NCBI GenBank assembly: GCA_046756565.1
Contig: JBHHWO010000069.1
Span: forward strand, 1-24,868
Direction of reading: 5' to 3'
Length of the DNA stretch: 24,868 nt
Origin: CALZIK01 sp046756565
GTDB taxonomy: Bacteria > Acidobacteriota > Thermoanaerobaculia > Multivoradales > JAHEKO01
The notes beneath the pieces were generated by a model, which was not told where the DNA came from, did not search any database, and saw nothing but the letters and a program-made list of their open reading frames with translations. Shown here one piece after another: positions 15,512 to 23,413 of the stretch (within the stretch, counting starts at the first letter, position 1; every line of letters begins with the position of its first letter). The position numbers and the translations under genes are program-made.

Positions 15512-16482
15512 CCCGATCCTCGGACAAGAGCCCACGTGAGATCGCCCGCCAGGTCCTCGAGACCGAGTCGGTGGCGGTCGGCAACCTGGTGGAGCAGCTG
15601 GACGAGAGTTTCGATCGCGCGGTCGAACTGATGTCGGCCTGCAGCGGACGGGTAGTCTGCACCGGCATGGGCAAGAGCGGCCTGATCATGAAGAAAATCG
15701 CTGCAACGCTTTCGTCGACCGGAACGCCGGCGCTGTTTCTCCACCCGGCGGAGGCCATCCACGGCGACCTCGGCATGATCACCGAGGGCGATCTGGTTCT
15801 GGCGGCATCCTATTCGGGAACCACCCAGGAGCTGCAGCGCCTTATCGAACTGGTCGGCCGGATCGGGGTGCAGCTGATCGCAATGACCGGCAATCCGGCG
15901 AGTCCCCTGGCTCGCAACGCGACTCTGCACCTGCGAGTCGAGATCGACCAGGAGGCATGCCCCTTGAACCTGGCGCCGACCGCGTCGTCGACTGCTACGC
16001 TGGCAATGGGCGACGCCTTGGCGATGGCGCTGCTGGAAGCCAAGGGTTTCACCAGCGAGGACTTCGCACGGCTGCACCCGGGAGGCAGCCTGGGCCAAGG
16101 CCTGGTCAAGGTCCGCGACCTGATGCACGCCGGGGGGGACCTGCCGCAGGTGCAAACGGGCGCGTCGATGCAGGACGCCATTCGCGAGATCTCGACCAAG
16201 GGTATGGGAATCACGGCGGTCACCGGAGCCGACGGCGAGCTCGCGGGTTGCATCACCGACGGTGATCTGCGCAGATTGTTGCAAGACCGAGCCGACTTCG
16301 TCTCCGCCACCGCCGGCGAGTGCATGCACACCGAACCCCAGACAATCGCGCCCGATGCCCTGGCGTCGGCGGCACTCAAAGTGATGGAAGACAAGAGAAT
16401 CACGGCTCTCTTCGTCTGCGCGAAGAACAAACTCGAAGGCCTCGTTCATCTCCACGACCTCTGGCGGTTGCAGCTGTTTTGA
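15508..16482 (+). CDS. kdsD: Arabinose-5-phosphate isomerase (KpsF/GutQ family)
   Basis: 324 residues, start ATG overlapping the kdsA stop by 4 nt. It interconverts ribulose-5-phosphate and arabinose-5-phosphate, the first committed substrate of KDO synthesis. The N-terminal SIS sugar-isomerase domain (~40-180) has VVCTGMGKSGLIMKKIAATLSSTGTPA, HPAEAIHGDLGMI and SYSGTTQEL, followed by ACPLNLAPTASSTATLAMGDALA and FARLHPGGSLG. Two CBS domains (~205-320) follow: DLMHAGGDLPQV, GITAVTGADGELAGCITDGDLRR, and a second pair ending LEGLVHLHDLWR. The operon position next to kdsA and kdsC makes KdsD more likely than GutQ or KpsF. Confidence 0.94.
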   Translation: MTRSSDKSPREIARQVLETESVAVGNLVEQLDESFDRAVELMSACSGRVVCTGMGKSGLIMKKIAATLSSTGTPALFLHPAEAIHGDLGMITEGDLVLAASYSGTTQELQRLIELVGRIGVQLIAMTGNPASPLARNATLHLRVEIDQEACPLNLAPTASSTATLAMGDALAMALLEAKGFTSEDFARLHPGGSLGQGLVKVRDLMHAGGDLPQVQTGASMQDAIREISTKGMGITAVTGADGELAGCITDGDLRRLLQDRADFVSATAGECMHTEPQTIAPDALASAALKVMEDKRITALFVCAKNKLEGLVHLHDLWRLQLF

Positions 16483-17039
16483 TGCGACCGAAAGCTGGTT
16501 TGTCCCCGGACGAGTTTCGCCGGCGCGCGCGAGAGATCGAGTGGCTGCTGCTGGACGCCGACGGCGTTCTGACCGACGGCGGCCTTTACTACGACCGCCG
16601 GGGGCACGCGCTGCTGAAGTTCGACGTCCGTGACGGATTGGCGATCAAGCTCGCCCAGAGGTCGGGGATCAAGACCGGCGTCCTGAGTGGTCGGGCACCG
16701 CGCGCGCTCAAGCGGCGAGCCGCGGAGCTCGACCTCGATGCCTTCATTGTCGGATCGGTCGACAAGGCAGCGGACTTCGAGCGCTTTCTCGAGCGCGAAG
16801 CAACCGAGCCCAAGCAGGTCGCATTCGCGGGCGACGATCTCCAGGACCTCCAGGTCCTCGGTCGCTGCGGTCTGTCCTTCGCGCCGGCCGACGCGGTTGC
16901 CGAGGTTCGAGACGTCGTCGACAGTGTGCTCTCCCGGCCCGGCGGCTCGGGAGCGGTTCGGGAACTGGTCGAAGCGATCCTGCGGGCCCGGGGCGACTGG
17001 GATCGGGTGCTCGAGCCGTTCAGCTTCGAAAGCCCATGA
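16482..17039 (+). CDS. kdsC: KDO-8-phosphate phosphatase (HAD family)
   Basis: 185 residues; the ATG overlaps the last base of the kdsD stop (TGATG). It removes phosphate from KDO-8-P to give KDO. The HAD signature LLLDADGVLTDGGLYY carries nucleophile Asp25 and general acid Asp27; VLSGRAPRALKRRA is motif II, and AFAGDDLQDLQVLGRCGLSFAPADA is motif IV. It is a short HAD protein without a cap domain, as typical for KdsC, which works as a tetramer. It belongs to the C1-lacking subgroup by size and order. The C-terminal RELVEAILRARGDW tail is typical. The stop overlaps the next gene by 4 nt. Confidence 0.94.
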   Translation: MRPKAGLSPDEFRRRAREIEWLLLDADGVLTDGGLYYDRRGHALLKFDVRDGLAIKLAQRSGIKTGVLSGRAPRALKRRAAELDLDAFIVGSVDKAADFERFLEREATEPKQVAFAGDDLQDLQVLGRCGLSFAPADAVAEVRDVVDSVLSRPGGSGAVRELVEAILRARGDWDRVLEPFSFESP

Positions 17040-17947
17040 ACCATGACACCCGGCGCCGGCTGCGAAGCCGGTTGGCGCGGCCTGTGGTCGCGGTCTTCGG
17101 GCTGCTGGTCGGATCGGTTTCGTGGCGCGCCGCGCAGCGTGTCGGACGTGGCGTCGGGCGGCTGCTGTGGAGATTCGGTACACGCGATCGCGAGCGCACG
17201 CTCGAGCACCTGTCGACGGCCTTTCCGGAGCTTCCGGAGACCGACAGAGAGCGGCTCGGCCGTGACGCGACGCGGAGCATCGGCGTCAGCCTGGCCGAGT
17301 ATTTCCATCTCGCGCGCAGGGGACCGCAGGCGGTTCAGCCCCATCTGGAGATCGATGGCTGGGAGCACGTTGTCGCCGCTCGCGCCGAAGCGACAGTGGT
17401 CATGATCGCGACCGGCCACTGCGGGAATTGGGAGCTGATGGGGCCGGTCTTCCACAGCCGAGGCGAAGTCTTGACCGGACTGGTGCGCTCGCTCGAGGAC
17501 GAGTGGATGGAAGCGGCGATGAAGCGCGTCCGCGCGCGGCTCGGAAGCCGGATCATCCCCCGGGGTGAGCGCCGCGCGGCTACCAAGCTGCTGTCGCTCC
17601 GGCGCGAGGGCGGATTCCTGCTGGCGTTGATCGACCAGGACATCCGCGCGCAGAGCGTCTATGTTCCCTTCTTCGGGAAGCCGGCGCACACGCCGGTTGG
17701 CCCGGCTCAGCTGGCGCTGCGCTGGTCGATGCCGGTGGTGCCCGGATTCTGCGAGCGGCTCGACGACGGCCGGCACCGGGTCCGTTTCGATCCCGCGCTT
17801 CCGCAATTCGAGACCGCAGCCGAGCTCACCCAGGCAATCACGAAAACCATCGAGGATCAGATCCGCAGACGCCCGGACCAGTGGGTGTGGATGCACCGCC
17901 GCTGGCGCCGGCGCTGGCCCGACGACACCGAGTTCCTGGTGGAATAG
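17036..17947 (+). CDS. lpxL: Lipid A late acyltransferase (LpxL/HtrB family)
   Basis: 303 residues, ATG overlapping the kdsC stop (ATGA). It adds a secondary acyl chain to (KDO)2-lipid A on the cytoplasmic side of the inner membrane, matching its place after the KDO genes. The N-terminal region is basic with a hydrophobic segment (RPVVAVFGLLVGSVSWRAA), then the LPLAT domain: TGHCGNWELMG gives the catalytic HxxxxE (His128, Glu133), followed by RSLEDEWMEAAMKRVR, a Gly/Arg-containing loop, IDQDIRAQSVYVPFFGKPAHTPVGPAQLA, and the C-terminal WVWMHRRW typical of the family. Whether it is LpxL or LpxM type cannot be decided; the symbol is used in the broad sense. Confidence 0.87.
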   Translation: MNHDTRRRLRSRLARPVVAVFGLLVGSVSWRAAQRVGRGVGRLLWRFGTRDRERTLEHLSTAFPELPETDRERLGRDATRSIGVSLAEYFHLARRGPQAVQPHLEIDGWEHVVAARAEATVVMIATGHCGNWELMGPVFHSRGEVLTGLVRSLEDEWMEAAMKRVRARLGSRIIPRGERRAATKLLSLRREGGFLLALIDQDIRAQSVYVPFFGKPAHTPVGPAQLALRWSMPVVPGFCERLDDGRHRVRFDPALPQFETAAELTQAITKTIEDQIRRRPDQWVWMHRRWRRRWPDDTEFLVE

Positions 17948-18076
17948 AGCTCGGACGCTCCGTCCGAATAACCCACGCCCGCGGCATGAGATCAGGGACA
18001 CGATTTCTTCCTATCCCTTCGGACCGGTTTCCGAAGCCGGTTCCGTTGGCCTTGCCCGTAAGCCAAGACGGTCGTC
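17948..18076. terminator. Convergent intergenic region with two hairpins
   Basis: Between lpxL and tatC, TCGGAC (17951-17956) pairs with GTCCGA (17962-17967). A longer, one-bulge stem joins 18020-18027 with 18037-18045 around a 9-nt loop. Neither has a clear T-run, so transcription ending here is plausible but unproven. Confidence 0.3.
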
Positions 18077-18868
18077 CTACTTCTTGCCCCGTCCCACCAG
18101 CCACGCCGCTCCCACGCCCAGGAGATAGAGCCCGATGGTCGGCACCGCGAACAAGCACAGGTTGACTACGTCGGGCGTCGGCGTGATCAGGGCCGCGGCC
18201 ACGAATATGGCCAGGACCGCCCATCGGAAATGGCGCATCAGAAACCCGGGAGTCACCACGCCGATCTGGGCGAGAAAGAAGATCACCAGCGGCAGCTCGA
18301 ACATGAGGCCCAGGCCGAGCACCACGACCATCAGGAACCGGAAATAGCGGTCCACCGTGATGACCGGCTCGAAGGCGGCGCCCATCTCCACCAGGAACTC
18401 CACGGCGAAGGGAAATGCCACGTAGTAGGCAAAGGCGCCGCCGCCAACGAAGAACAGAGATCCGAAAATCACGAAGGGAACCGCATACAGCCGCTCGCGG
18501 CGGTACATGCCGGGCGAGACGAACCTCCAGAACTGGTAGAGGACGATCGGACTGGCCAGGAAGAGCGCGGCCAGGGCGGCGATCTTTACGTACAGGATGA
18601 ACGGATCGGTGATCCCGAGAAACGCGAGTTTCTTGTCGGGCACCGCCGCGTAGATCGGGCGCGCCAGAAAGTCGGCTATCGGTTCGACAAAGACCCAGCA
18701 CAGAGCGAAGGTCACCACCACGGCGCCCAACGAGCGGATGATGCGATCGCGAAGCTCTTCGAGATGCTCCATCAGCGTCATCCGCTCGAGCTCCCGCTCC
18801 GTCGCGTTCGACCCGGCCTTGGAGTCCTGCGGCGCCTCCGTCGCTTCTGCCGGAGCGATTTCGCTCAT
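18077..18868 (-). CDS. tatC: Sec-independent protein translocase TatC
   Basis: 263 residues with six predicted membrane helices. TatC is the receptor for twin-arginine signal peptides. The N-terminal family signature MEHLEELRDRIIRSL is present after a 32-residue charged extension (MSEIAPAEATEAPQDSK...), longer than in E. coli. Later motifs: LASPIVLYQFWRFVSPGMYRRERLYA, GAFAYYVAFPFAVEFL, GLGLMFELPLVIFFL and ITPTPDVVNLCLFAVPTIGLYLLG. The ATG overlaps the tatA stop by 4 nt. The N-terminal extension may interact with the long acidic tail of TatA; that is inference. The nearby ctpA and PLC-like products carry ordinary signal sequences, so no specific Tat substrate is indicated here. Confidence 0.95.
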   Translation of the reverse strand: MSEIAPAEATEAPQDSKAGSNATERELERMTLMEHLEELRDRIIRSLGAVVVTFALCWVFVEPIADFLARPIYAAVPDKKLAFLGITDPFILYVKIAALAALFLASPIVLYQFWRFVSPGMYRRERLYAVPFVIFGSLFFVGGGAFAYYVAFPFAVEFLVEMGAAFEPVITVDRYFRFLMVVVLGLGLMFELPLVIFFLAQIGVVTPGFLMRHFRWAVLAIFVAAALITPTPDVVNLCLFAVPTIGLYLLGVGAAWLVGRGKK

Positions 18869-19194
18869 TCGTCTACGCCGGAGGTCGGACCGGGCTCACT
18901 CTCGGACGCGTCCGCCGTGGTCTCGGTCGACCGTTCCGAGCTCGAGTCATCCGCATCCGCGGAGGCCGCCTCAGCCGGTGCCTGCTCGGCTGGCTTGGGC
19001 GCAGCTGGCTTGGGCGCAGACTCGGCGCTGATCTCCTGATCGAAGGAGCGTTTGAGATCGCCGGTCGCCCTGCGGAACTCGCCCAGGGCCTTGCCTATGG
19101 TGCGTCCGACCTCGGGCAGCTTTCTGGGCCCGAACACCAGAAGCGCGAGCACCAGGATGAAGACAATCTCGGGAAAGCCTAGGGATCCAAACAT
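18865..19194 (-). CDS. tatA: Twin-arginine translocase TatA/TatB-type subunit
   Basis: 109 residues from ATG 19194, preceded by GGAAG 5 nt upstream; an earlier GTG in frame (19245) would add 17 residues before the membrane helix and is unlikely. The protein has the short N-terminal helix FGSLGFPEIVFILVLALLVFG, the conserved FGPRKLPEVGRTIGKALGEFRRATGDLK hinge and amphipathic helix, then an Ala/Pro/Glu/Ser-rich acidic tail ending EPGPTSGVDE. It forms the membrane pore with TatC encoded right after it. The tail contains a tandem 15-bp repeat (PKPAA units, 18989-19018). Only one small Tat subunit gene is in the window; A or B type is not decided by sequence alone. Confidence 0.9.
   Translation of the reverse strand: MFGSLGFPEIVFILVLALLVFGPRKLPEVGRTIGKALGEFRRATGDLKRSFDQEISAESAPKPAAPKPAEQAPAEAASADADDSSSERSTETTADASESEPGPTSGVDE
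18989..19018. repeat. 15-bp tandem repeat inside tatA
   Basis: Two identical copies of GCTGGCTTGGGCGCA lie end to end in the part of tatA encoding its tail (PKPA repeat). Length variation here would be in frame. Confidence 0.8.
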
Positions 19195-19216
19195 CGTTCT
19201 TCCGGAACCGTAACAA

Positions 19217-19245
19217 ATACTCGGGGCACCTATGGCGAAAGTCAA
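19217..19245 (-). promoter_or_regulatory. Candidate promoter of tatA-tatC
   Basis: On the minus strand TTGACT (19240-19245) precedes GAGTAT (19217-19222) by 17 nt. The -10 match is poor (3 of 6), but the -35 equals that of the tRNA-Phe and tRNA-Val promoters. It lies 23 nt before the tatA start. Confidence 0.4.
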
Positions 19246-19277
19246 GTCGCCAAAGGCCCTTTGATAGAGTGCGCGCC

Positions 19278-20906
19278 ATGAAGCCGGGCTGGAAAAAAGT
19301 CGCTATTGCTCTTTTCGCGATCGCCATACTCGCAGGCGGGGCCTGGGGAAACCGAGTTCTGGCGCTTACCGACGAGGCTCGGAGACTGCTTCGGACCTAC
19401 ACCGAGCTGCTGAATGTGGCCCATGACAGTTACGCCGGTGAGGTGAGCTATCGCACTCTGGTCGAGTCCTCGATCGCAGGCATGGTGCGGACCCTCGATC
19501 CTCACTCGAACTTCCTTTCGAGCGAGGCCTACTCCTCGATGCGCGACCGCCAGCAGTCGACCTTCTTCGGGCTCGGAATCCTGGTCGGCATGCGCAACGG
19601 CCAATTGACCGTGATCACACCCATCGAAGGCACCCCGGCCTCACGGATGGGTCTTCGAGCCGGCGACGTGATCTCCAACATCGAAGGCGAGTCAACCGAG
19701 GCGATGAGCCTGGACGACGCCGTGCGCCGCCTCAAGGGCCCCAAGGGCACGCAGGTCACGATCCAGGTCGTGCGGCTGGGACTCGACAGACCGCTCGAGC
19801 TAACCATCACCCGAGACGAGATCCCCCAGAACACGGTGCGTTACGCCTACATGATCAGCCCTGGAATCGGCTACATGTCGATTTCGGATTTCAACCGCGG
19901 TACCGGCGGAGAAGTCGCCGAGACTCTAGACCGGCTCAAAGCGGAAGGAATGGAGAACCTGATCCTGGATCTGCGGGGCAACGGCGGCGGCCTTCTCGAC
20001 CAGGCGATTGCGGTGTCGGACCGGTTCCTCCCGGATGGAGCGCAGATCGTCGAGACTCGGGGCCGAACGCGGGATTCGCATCAGAAGTTCTTCGCCACCG
20101 ACAAGCCCCCGGCGATCGACATCCCGGTGGTGGTCCTGGTCGGTCAAGGAACCGCGTCGGCCGCCGAGATCGTCTCGGGTGCGATCCAGGATCACGACAT
20201 GGGCCTGATCGTCGGCACGCCGACCTGGGGCAAGGGCCTTGTGCAGACCGTCTACTCGCTGCAATACGACGCGGGGCTGGCGCTGACGACGGCCAAGTAC
20301 TACACGCCCTCGGGACGGCTCATCCAGCGGGACTATTCTTCGTACTTCGACTACCAGACTCTCTCCAACGGCGGCGGCCTGAGTCCGACGGAAGCGGCTC
20401 AGGAAAACGCACTGGAATCCGAAGAAGTCTTCCGGACGGCCCTGGGCCGCGAGGTCTACGGCGGCGGCGGCATCACGCCCGACGTCATCGTCGAGCCCCA
20501 GGATCTGAGGCCAGAGATACAGTACCTGCTCAGCCGCAGTACCTTCTTCGATTTTGCCGTCGAGTTCACCGGAGAGATCGAGATCGGCGATCGTGCCTGG
20601 CAGCCGCCGTCGGATCTGCTCGAGCGATTCGCCGATTGGCTCAGCGACAAGGAGCTGACCACCGCCAAAGAGACAGCGGACATTCTCGCCGACGAGGAGA
20701 CGCGCGCCACGATGCTGCGCTACTTGCACGCCGAGATCTTCAACTCGGCCTTCGGCATCGAGGCTCGCTACCAGATCCTCGCCGCCGGAGATCCGCAGAT
20801 CGAACGGGCCCTCGAACTCCTCGGCGAGGCTTCCGATCTGCTCGCGAAACGGCGGATCCTGGACGAGGTGCCCGATGTAGCCCCGGCCTCCGCCATCGGC
20901 GGCTAG
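19278..20906 (+). CDS. ctpA: C-terminal processing serine protease (CtpA, S41 family)
   Basis: 542 residues from ATG 19278; an in-frame GTG at 19269 is an alternative. The N-terminus (basic, then ALFAIAILAGGAWG) is a signal peptide or anchor. A PDZ domain spans ~95-185 (GLGILVG, TPASRMGLRAGDVI, LDDAVRRLKGPKGTQV), followed by the S41 protease domain with ILDLRGNGGGLLDQA and GTASAAE holding Ser294, and TWGKGLVQTVY holding Lys319. The Ser-Lys dyad spacing of 25 residues matches CtpA enzymes. The C-terminal ~120 residues are a helical extension. Such proteases trim C-termini of periplasmic proteins or cell-wall regulators. The gene diverges from tatA with an 83-bp gap. Confidence 0.93.
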   Translation: MKPGWKKVAIALFAIAILAGGAWGNRVLALTDEARRLLRTYTELLNVAHDSYAGEVSYRTLVESSIAGMVRTLDPHSNFLSSEAYSSMRDRQQSTFFGLGILVGMRNGQLTVITPIEGTPASRMGLRAGDVISNIEGESTEAMSLDDAVRRLKGPKGTQVTIQVVRLGLDRPLELTITRDEIPQNTVRYAYMISPGIGYMSISDFNRGTGGEVAETLDRLKAEGMENLILDLRGNGGGLLDQAIAVSDRFLPDGAQIVETRGRTRDSHQKFFATDKPPAIDIPVVVLVGQGTASAAEIVSGAIQDHDMGLIVGTPTWGKGLVQTVYSLQYDAGLALTTAKYYTPSGRLIQRDYSSYFDYQTLSNGGGLSPTEAAQENALESEEVFRTALGREVYGGGGITPDVIVEPQDLRPEIQYLLSRSTFFDFAVEFTGEIEIGDRAWQPPSDLLERFADWLSDKELTTAKETADILADEETRATMLRYLHAEIFNSAFGIEARYQILAAGDPQIERALELLGEASDLLAKRRILDEVPDVAPASAIGG

Positions 20907-21367
20907 GCGCCGGCGCCTCTACTCTCGCCTGCGGCGTTAGGCGATCGGTCGGGCGCCTCGACGTACTCCACGTACGCCTTCGGCACCCGACCGACCGCAA
21001 GCCTTGCACCCGAGGGCATAGTCACCGACGCCAATCCACGAGGCAGAGGCCGAACTGCTTCGGCAAGCCTCCGGTAGCGTCGGAACCTGCGCCCAGCGCG
21101 AGATGCCCCTTGTAGCGACGGATCGGAGCTTGCCATCGAGCGAAGCGAGGGGTGCCGGCCGAACGCCACGGCTGTCATTCCGAGGCGCAGCCGAGGAATC
21201 CCTCGTCTTCGGGCCGTTCACCGGCAACGGCACACAAGATGGGGATCCCTCCCTTCGCTCGGGATGACGGTGGGGGAAGGGTGTCGGCCGAAACCCACAG
21301 CTGTCATTCCGAGGCGCAGCCGAGGAATCCCGGACTCCACGCCCAGCGCCGAGGGACCGAGCGTGCT
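20907..21367. other. Repeat-bearing 461-bp intergenic region
   Basis: No gene is supported. The right half (21149-21331) holds a repeated block described separately; the left half contains short GC-rich inverted pieces such as CGTACTCCACGTACG (20963-20977). The variant phrases AGCGTCGGAACCTGCGCCC (about 21075) and AGCGTCGGGACCCGTGCCC (about 21376) suggest another diverged repeat reaching into the end of the deacetylase gene. Confidence 0.5.
21171..21331. repeat. Dispersed palindromic repeat, two direct copies and one inverted variant
   Basis: A 32-nt unit, starting GCTGTCATTCCGAGG and ending GAGGAATCCC, occurs identically at 21171-21202 and 21300-21331 (period 129). Both are preceded by related CGGCCGAA-type sequence. 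Between them, 21242-21268 reads as the inverted variant (GGGATCCC ... GGGATGAC). The arrangement resembles REP-like intergenic families. It can fold copy against inverted copy. Confidence 0.8.
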
Positions 21368-22306
21368 TCAGGCAGCGTCGGGACCCGTGCCCGACGCTCG
21401 AAGGTACGTTCTCACCAGCCCCGGCAGCGCCTTCAGGTCGTAGCCACCCTCGAGAACACTCAGCATGCGTCCGGAGCAACGCCGATCCGCCAGATCCCGC
21501 AGCAGCTTTCCCAAGTCGGCGAATCCCGCGTCGGTCAAGCGCATACCGCCCAGCGGATCGTTCTCCCACGGATCGAAGCCCGCCGAGATCAGAAGCGCGT
21601 CCGGAGAGTAGGCGTCGATCGCCGGCACGATCGCGTCTCGCACCGCAGTCAGGAACTCTTCGTCGCCGGTTCCCGCCGGCAGCGGCACGTTGAGCGTCTT
21701 GCCCTCGCCAGCGTCCCGGCCGGTCTCGATGCTCGAACCGGTGCCGGGATAGAAGGGCCATTGGTGGGTGCTGGCGAAGAACACATCGTCGCGCCGGTAG
21801 AAGATCTCCTGGGTTCCGTTGCCGTGATGGACGTCGAAGTCGTAGATCGCGATGCGATCGAGCCCGTGGCTGCCAAGCAGCTGCTCGGCAGCCGCCGCGA
21901 TGTTGTTCAGATAGCAGAACCCCATGGGCAGCTTCGACTCTGCGTGATGCCCCGGCGGCCGAACGGCCGCAAACGCGCCACCCCCGCCGCGAGCCACCGC
22001 GTCGGCTGCGCCAATCGCCGCCGATGCCGCCGAGCGGGCCGCCCTCCAGGTCGCGCCGGTGAGCGGATTGTCGCTCGAGCCCAGGAGCCCGTCACCTCTC
22101 TCCACCGCCCGCCGGAAGACGTCGACATAACGGGGATCGTGGATTCCCTGCAGAACCTCGTCGAGCCTCGGATCCTCTTCCACCTCGGTCACGTCCCACG
22201 ACGAATCGAAACCGTCCAGAATCCCCGCGAGGCGGGCTGGCGACTCCGGAAACCCGTAGCCGGCATCGTGCGCCAGGCAGTCGGTGCCGGTAAAGATCGC
22301 GGTCAT
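21368..22306 (-). CDS. HDAC-like deacetylase (acetoin utilization/acetylpolyamine type)
   Basis: 312 residues, ATG at 22306. It shows the zinc-dependent deacetylase fold: FTGTDCLAHDAG, VRPPGHHAE with active-site His120-His121, YDFDVHHGNGTQEIF with zinc ligands Asp158 and His160, LNVPLPAGTGDEEFL, and LLISAGFDPWENDPLGGMRLT with the third ligand Asp245, ending LEGGYDLKAL. These are class II HDAC-like bacterial enzymes; known roles include acetyl-CoA synthetase regulation (AcuC) and polyamine or lysine deacetylation. The substrate here is not determinable. It starts 9 bp after the sigma-factor gene with no evident ribosome binding site, so coupled translation is plausible. Confidence 0.88.
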   Translation of the reverse strand: MTAIFTGTDCLAHDAGYGFPESPARLAGILDGFDSSWDVTEVEEDPRLDEVLQGIHDPRYVDVFRRAVERGDGLLGSSDNPLTGATWRAARSAASAAIGAADAVARGGGGAFAAVRPPGHHAESKLPMGFCYLNNIAAAAEQLLGSHGLDRIAIYDFDVHHGNGTQEIFYRRDDVFFASTHQWPFYPGTGSSIETGRDAGEGKTLNVPLPAGTGDEEFLTAVRDAIVPAIDAYSPDALLISAGFDPWENDPLGGMRLTDAGFADLGKLLRDLADRRCSGRMLSVLEGGYDLKALPGLVRTYLRASGTGPDAA

Positions 22307-22315
22307 GGTGAGAGG

Positions 22316-22969
22316 TTATGCCACCGCTCCCCGGTTCCCCAACACCACTCCTTCCTTGAGAAGCCGCCGGCGCGCGCGGTACACCAGCGAGTCGATACAG
22401 CTCCGGCTCAACCTACCGGCGAACTGCTCCGCGATCTCCCGGGTGCTGAGTCCCTCCAGGAAAGCCAGGACCAGCACACGGAAGTTCCGCTCACGCTTAC
22501 GGCTTCCGGCCGCGCGATGGCAGGTTTCGAGCAGCTTCGACCGCGCCTCCCGGATCAGGAGACGGTCTTCCGGGGACGACTCACCGCTCGCCGCATGGCG
22601 ATCCTCGACGACCTCGTTCCAGCCGACCACCAGGTCTCGACTGCCGCGCTTTTCGGCCCAGCGGGCGCGGAAGCTGTCACGGGTCGAGCGCTCTGCAACC
22701 CGCGCGAAGTACGCGTCGAGAGCCGGCTCCTTTCGCTCGCGGCACAGCTTGAGTGTTCTCCGATCGCGAGCCAGGATTCGGCAGTAACACTCTTGAAGAA
22801 GATCGCCGATGACGTCTCTGGGACGGCCTCGAAAGCCGAGGCTTCTCAGCGCCCGCTGAATGCCCCAGACCATCGGGGTCTCGAACCGCTCTACAAACGC
22901 CCCCCAGGCCGGCCCGTCCGCCGTCTGAAGGCACCGCTGCACGATCTGCCAACCACTCGGGTTATCCAT
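22316..22969 (-). CDS. Sigma-70 family RNA polymerase sigma factor (ECF-like)
   Basis: 217 residues. AAGGAG lies 7 nt before ATG 22969, a strong site. Region 2 is visible at residues ~20-70 (WGAFVERFETPMVWGIQRALRSL, DVIGDLLQECYCRILA) and region 4 near the C-terminus (FRVLVLAFLEGLSTREIAEQF, then LSRSCIDSLVYRARRRLLKEG), the latter with helix-turn-helix character. There is no sigma region 1 or 3, as in ECF factors. No anti-sigma factor is adjacent; instead the HDAC-like gene follows in the same direction. The sequence departs from typical ECF factors (unusual CYCRILARDRR), so its subfamily is unclear. Confidence 0.75.
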   Translation of the reverse strand: MDNPSGWQIVQRCLQTADGPAWGAFVERFETPMVWGIQRALRSLGFRGRPRDVIGDLLQECYCRILARDRRTLKLCRERKEPALDAYFARVAERSTRDSFRARWAEKRGSRDLVVGWNEVVEDRHAASGESSPEDRLLIREARSKLLETCHRAAGSRKRERNFRVLVLAFLEGLSTREIAEQFAGRLSRSCIDSLVYRARRRLLKEGVVLGNRGAVA

Positions 22970-23010
22970 TTTCCACTCCTTTTGAAGGGGAGTGGAGGTG
23001 CGATCAGCCG

Positions 23011-23041
23011 AATAAAGAAATGGCCCAGCTCGCGCTGGACC
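23011..23041 (-). terminator. Rho-independent terminator after rpmG
   Basis: On the minus strand GGTCCAGC (23041-23034) pairs with GCTGGGCC (23029-23022), one G-U pair, around a GCGA tetraloop; the T-rich tail atttctttatt follows (23021-23011). It separates rpmG/tRNA transcription from the sigma-factor gene downstream. Confidence 0.6.
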
Positions 23042-23111
23042 ACGGCAGGCAGATAGAACCTAGCACACGCTTCCGTGAGACACAAGAAATGTCCCGCGGC
23101 GGGTAGTGGCT

Positions 23112-23267
23112 CTACCGAAGCTTCTCTTCGACGAACTCGACGTGCTTGCGCACCTTTGGGTCGTATTTTTTGAGCTTGAGCTTTTCGGTGGAGATCTTCT
23201 TGTTCTTGTCGGTGGTGTAGAAGTACCCGGTTCCGGCACTCGAAACGAGTTTGATCTTTTCTCGCAT
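23112..23267 (-). CDS. rpmG: 50S ribosomal protein L33 (cysteine-free form)
   Basis: A 51-residue protein, MREKIKLVSSAGTGYFYTT at the start and FVEEKLR at the end, with ggag about 9 nt before the ATG. The pattern matches bacterial L33: REKIxLxSSAGTGYFYTTxKNKK, then KLxLKKYDPxxRKHVxFxE. The zinc-binding CxxC pairs of the C+ form are missing, so this is the zinc-independent C- form. It lies 44 nt downstream of tRNA-Asp in the same direction, so tRNA-Val, tRNA-Asp and rpmG probably share a transcript. Confidence 0.94.
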   Translation of the reverse strand: MREKIKLVSSAGTGYFYTTDKNKKISTEKLKLKKYDPKVRKHVEFVEEKLR

Positions 23268-23311
23268 CTGGATTCTCCGTGGTTACCGTATCGTGAGGAA
23301 GCTGGTGAAAA

Positions 23312-23389
23312 TGGCGGGGTCGACGGGACTCGAACCCGCGACCTCCGGCGTGACAGGCCGGCGTTCTAACCAAACTGAACTACGACCCC
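23312..23389 (-). tRNA. tRNA-Asp (GTC)
   Basis: Reading the minus strand, GGGGTCG pairs with CGACCCC in the acceptor; D arm GTTC/GAAC, anticodon arm CCGGC-CTGTCAC-GCCGG with GTC, T arm GCGGG-TTCGAGT-CCCGT. Discriminator G and CCA are encoded. Length is 78 nt. Confidence 0.96.
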
Positions 23390-23413
23390 GCGGCCGTTTC
23401 TCCGATTCGGGTC

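Noticed and set aside
21171..21331. CRISPR array
   Set aside because: Only two identical copies with a 97-bp gap holding an inverted copy; no regular spacers or cas genes.
20937..21761. Minus-strand open frame of 274 codons across the repeat region
   Set aside because: It is out of frame with the deacetylase and crosses intergenic repeats; no conserved motif.
21152..23056. Long plus-strand open frame of 634 codons
   Set aside because: It is antisense to the HDAC-like and sigma genes, which carry family motifs and sensible ribosome sites; its translation shows no family signature and arises from GC-rich codon bias.
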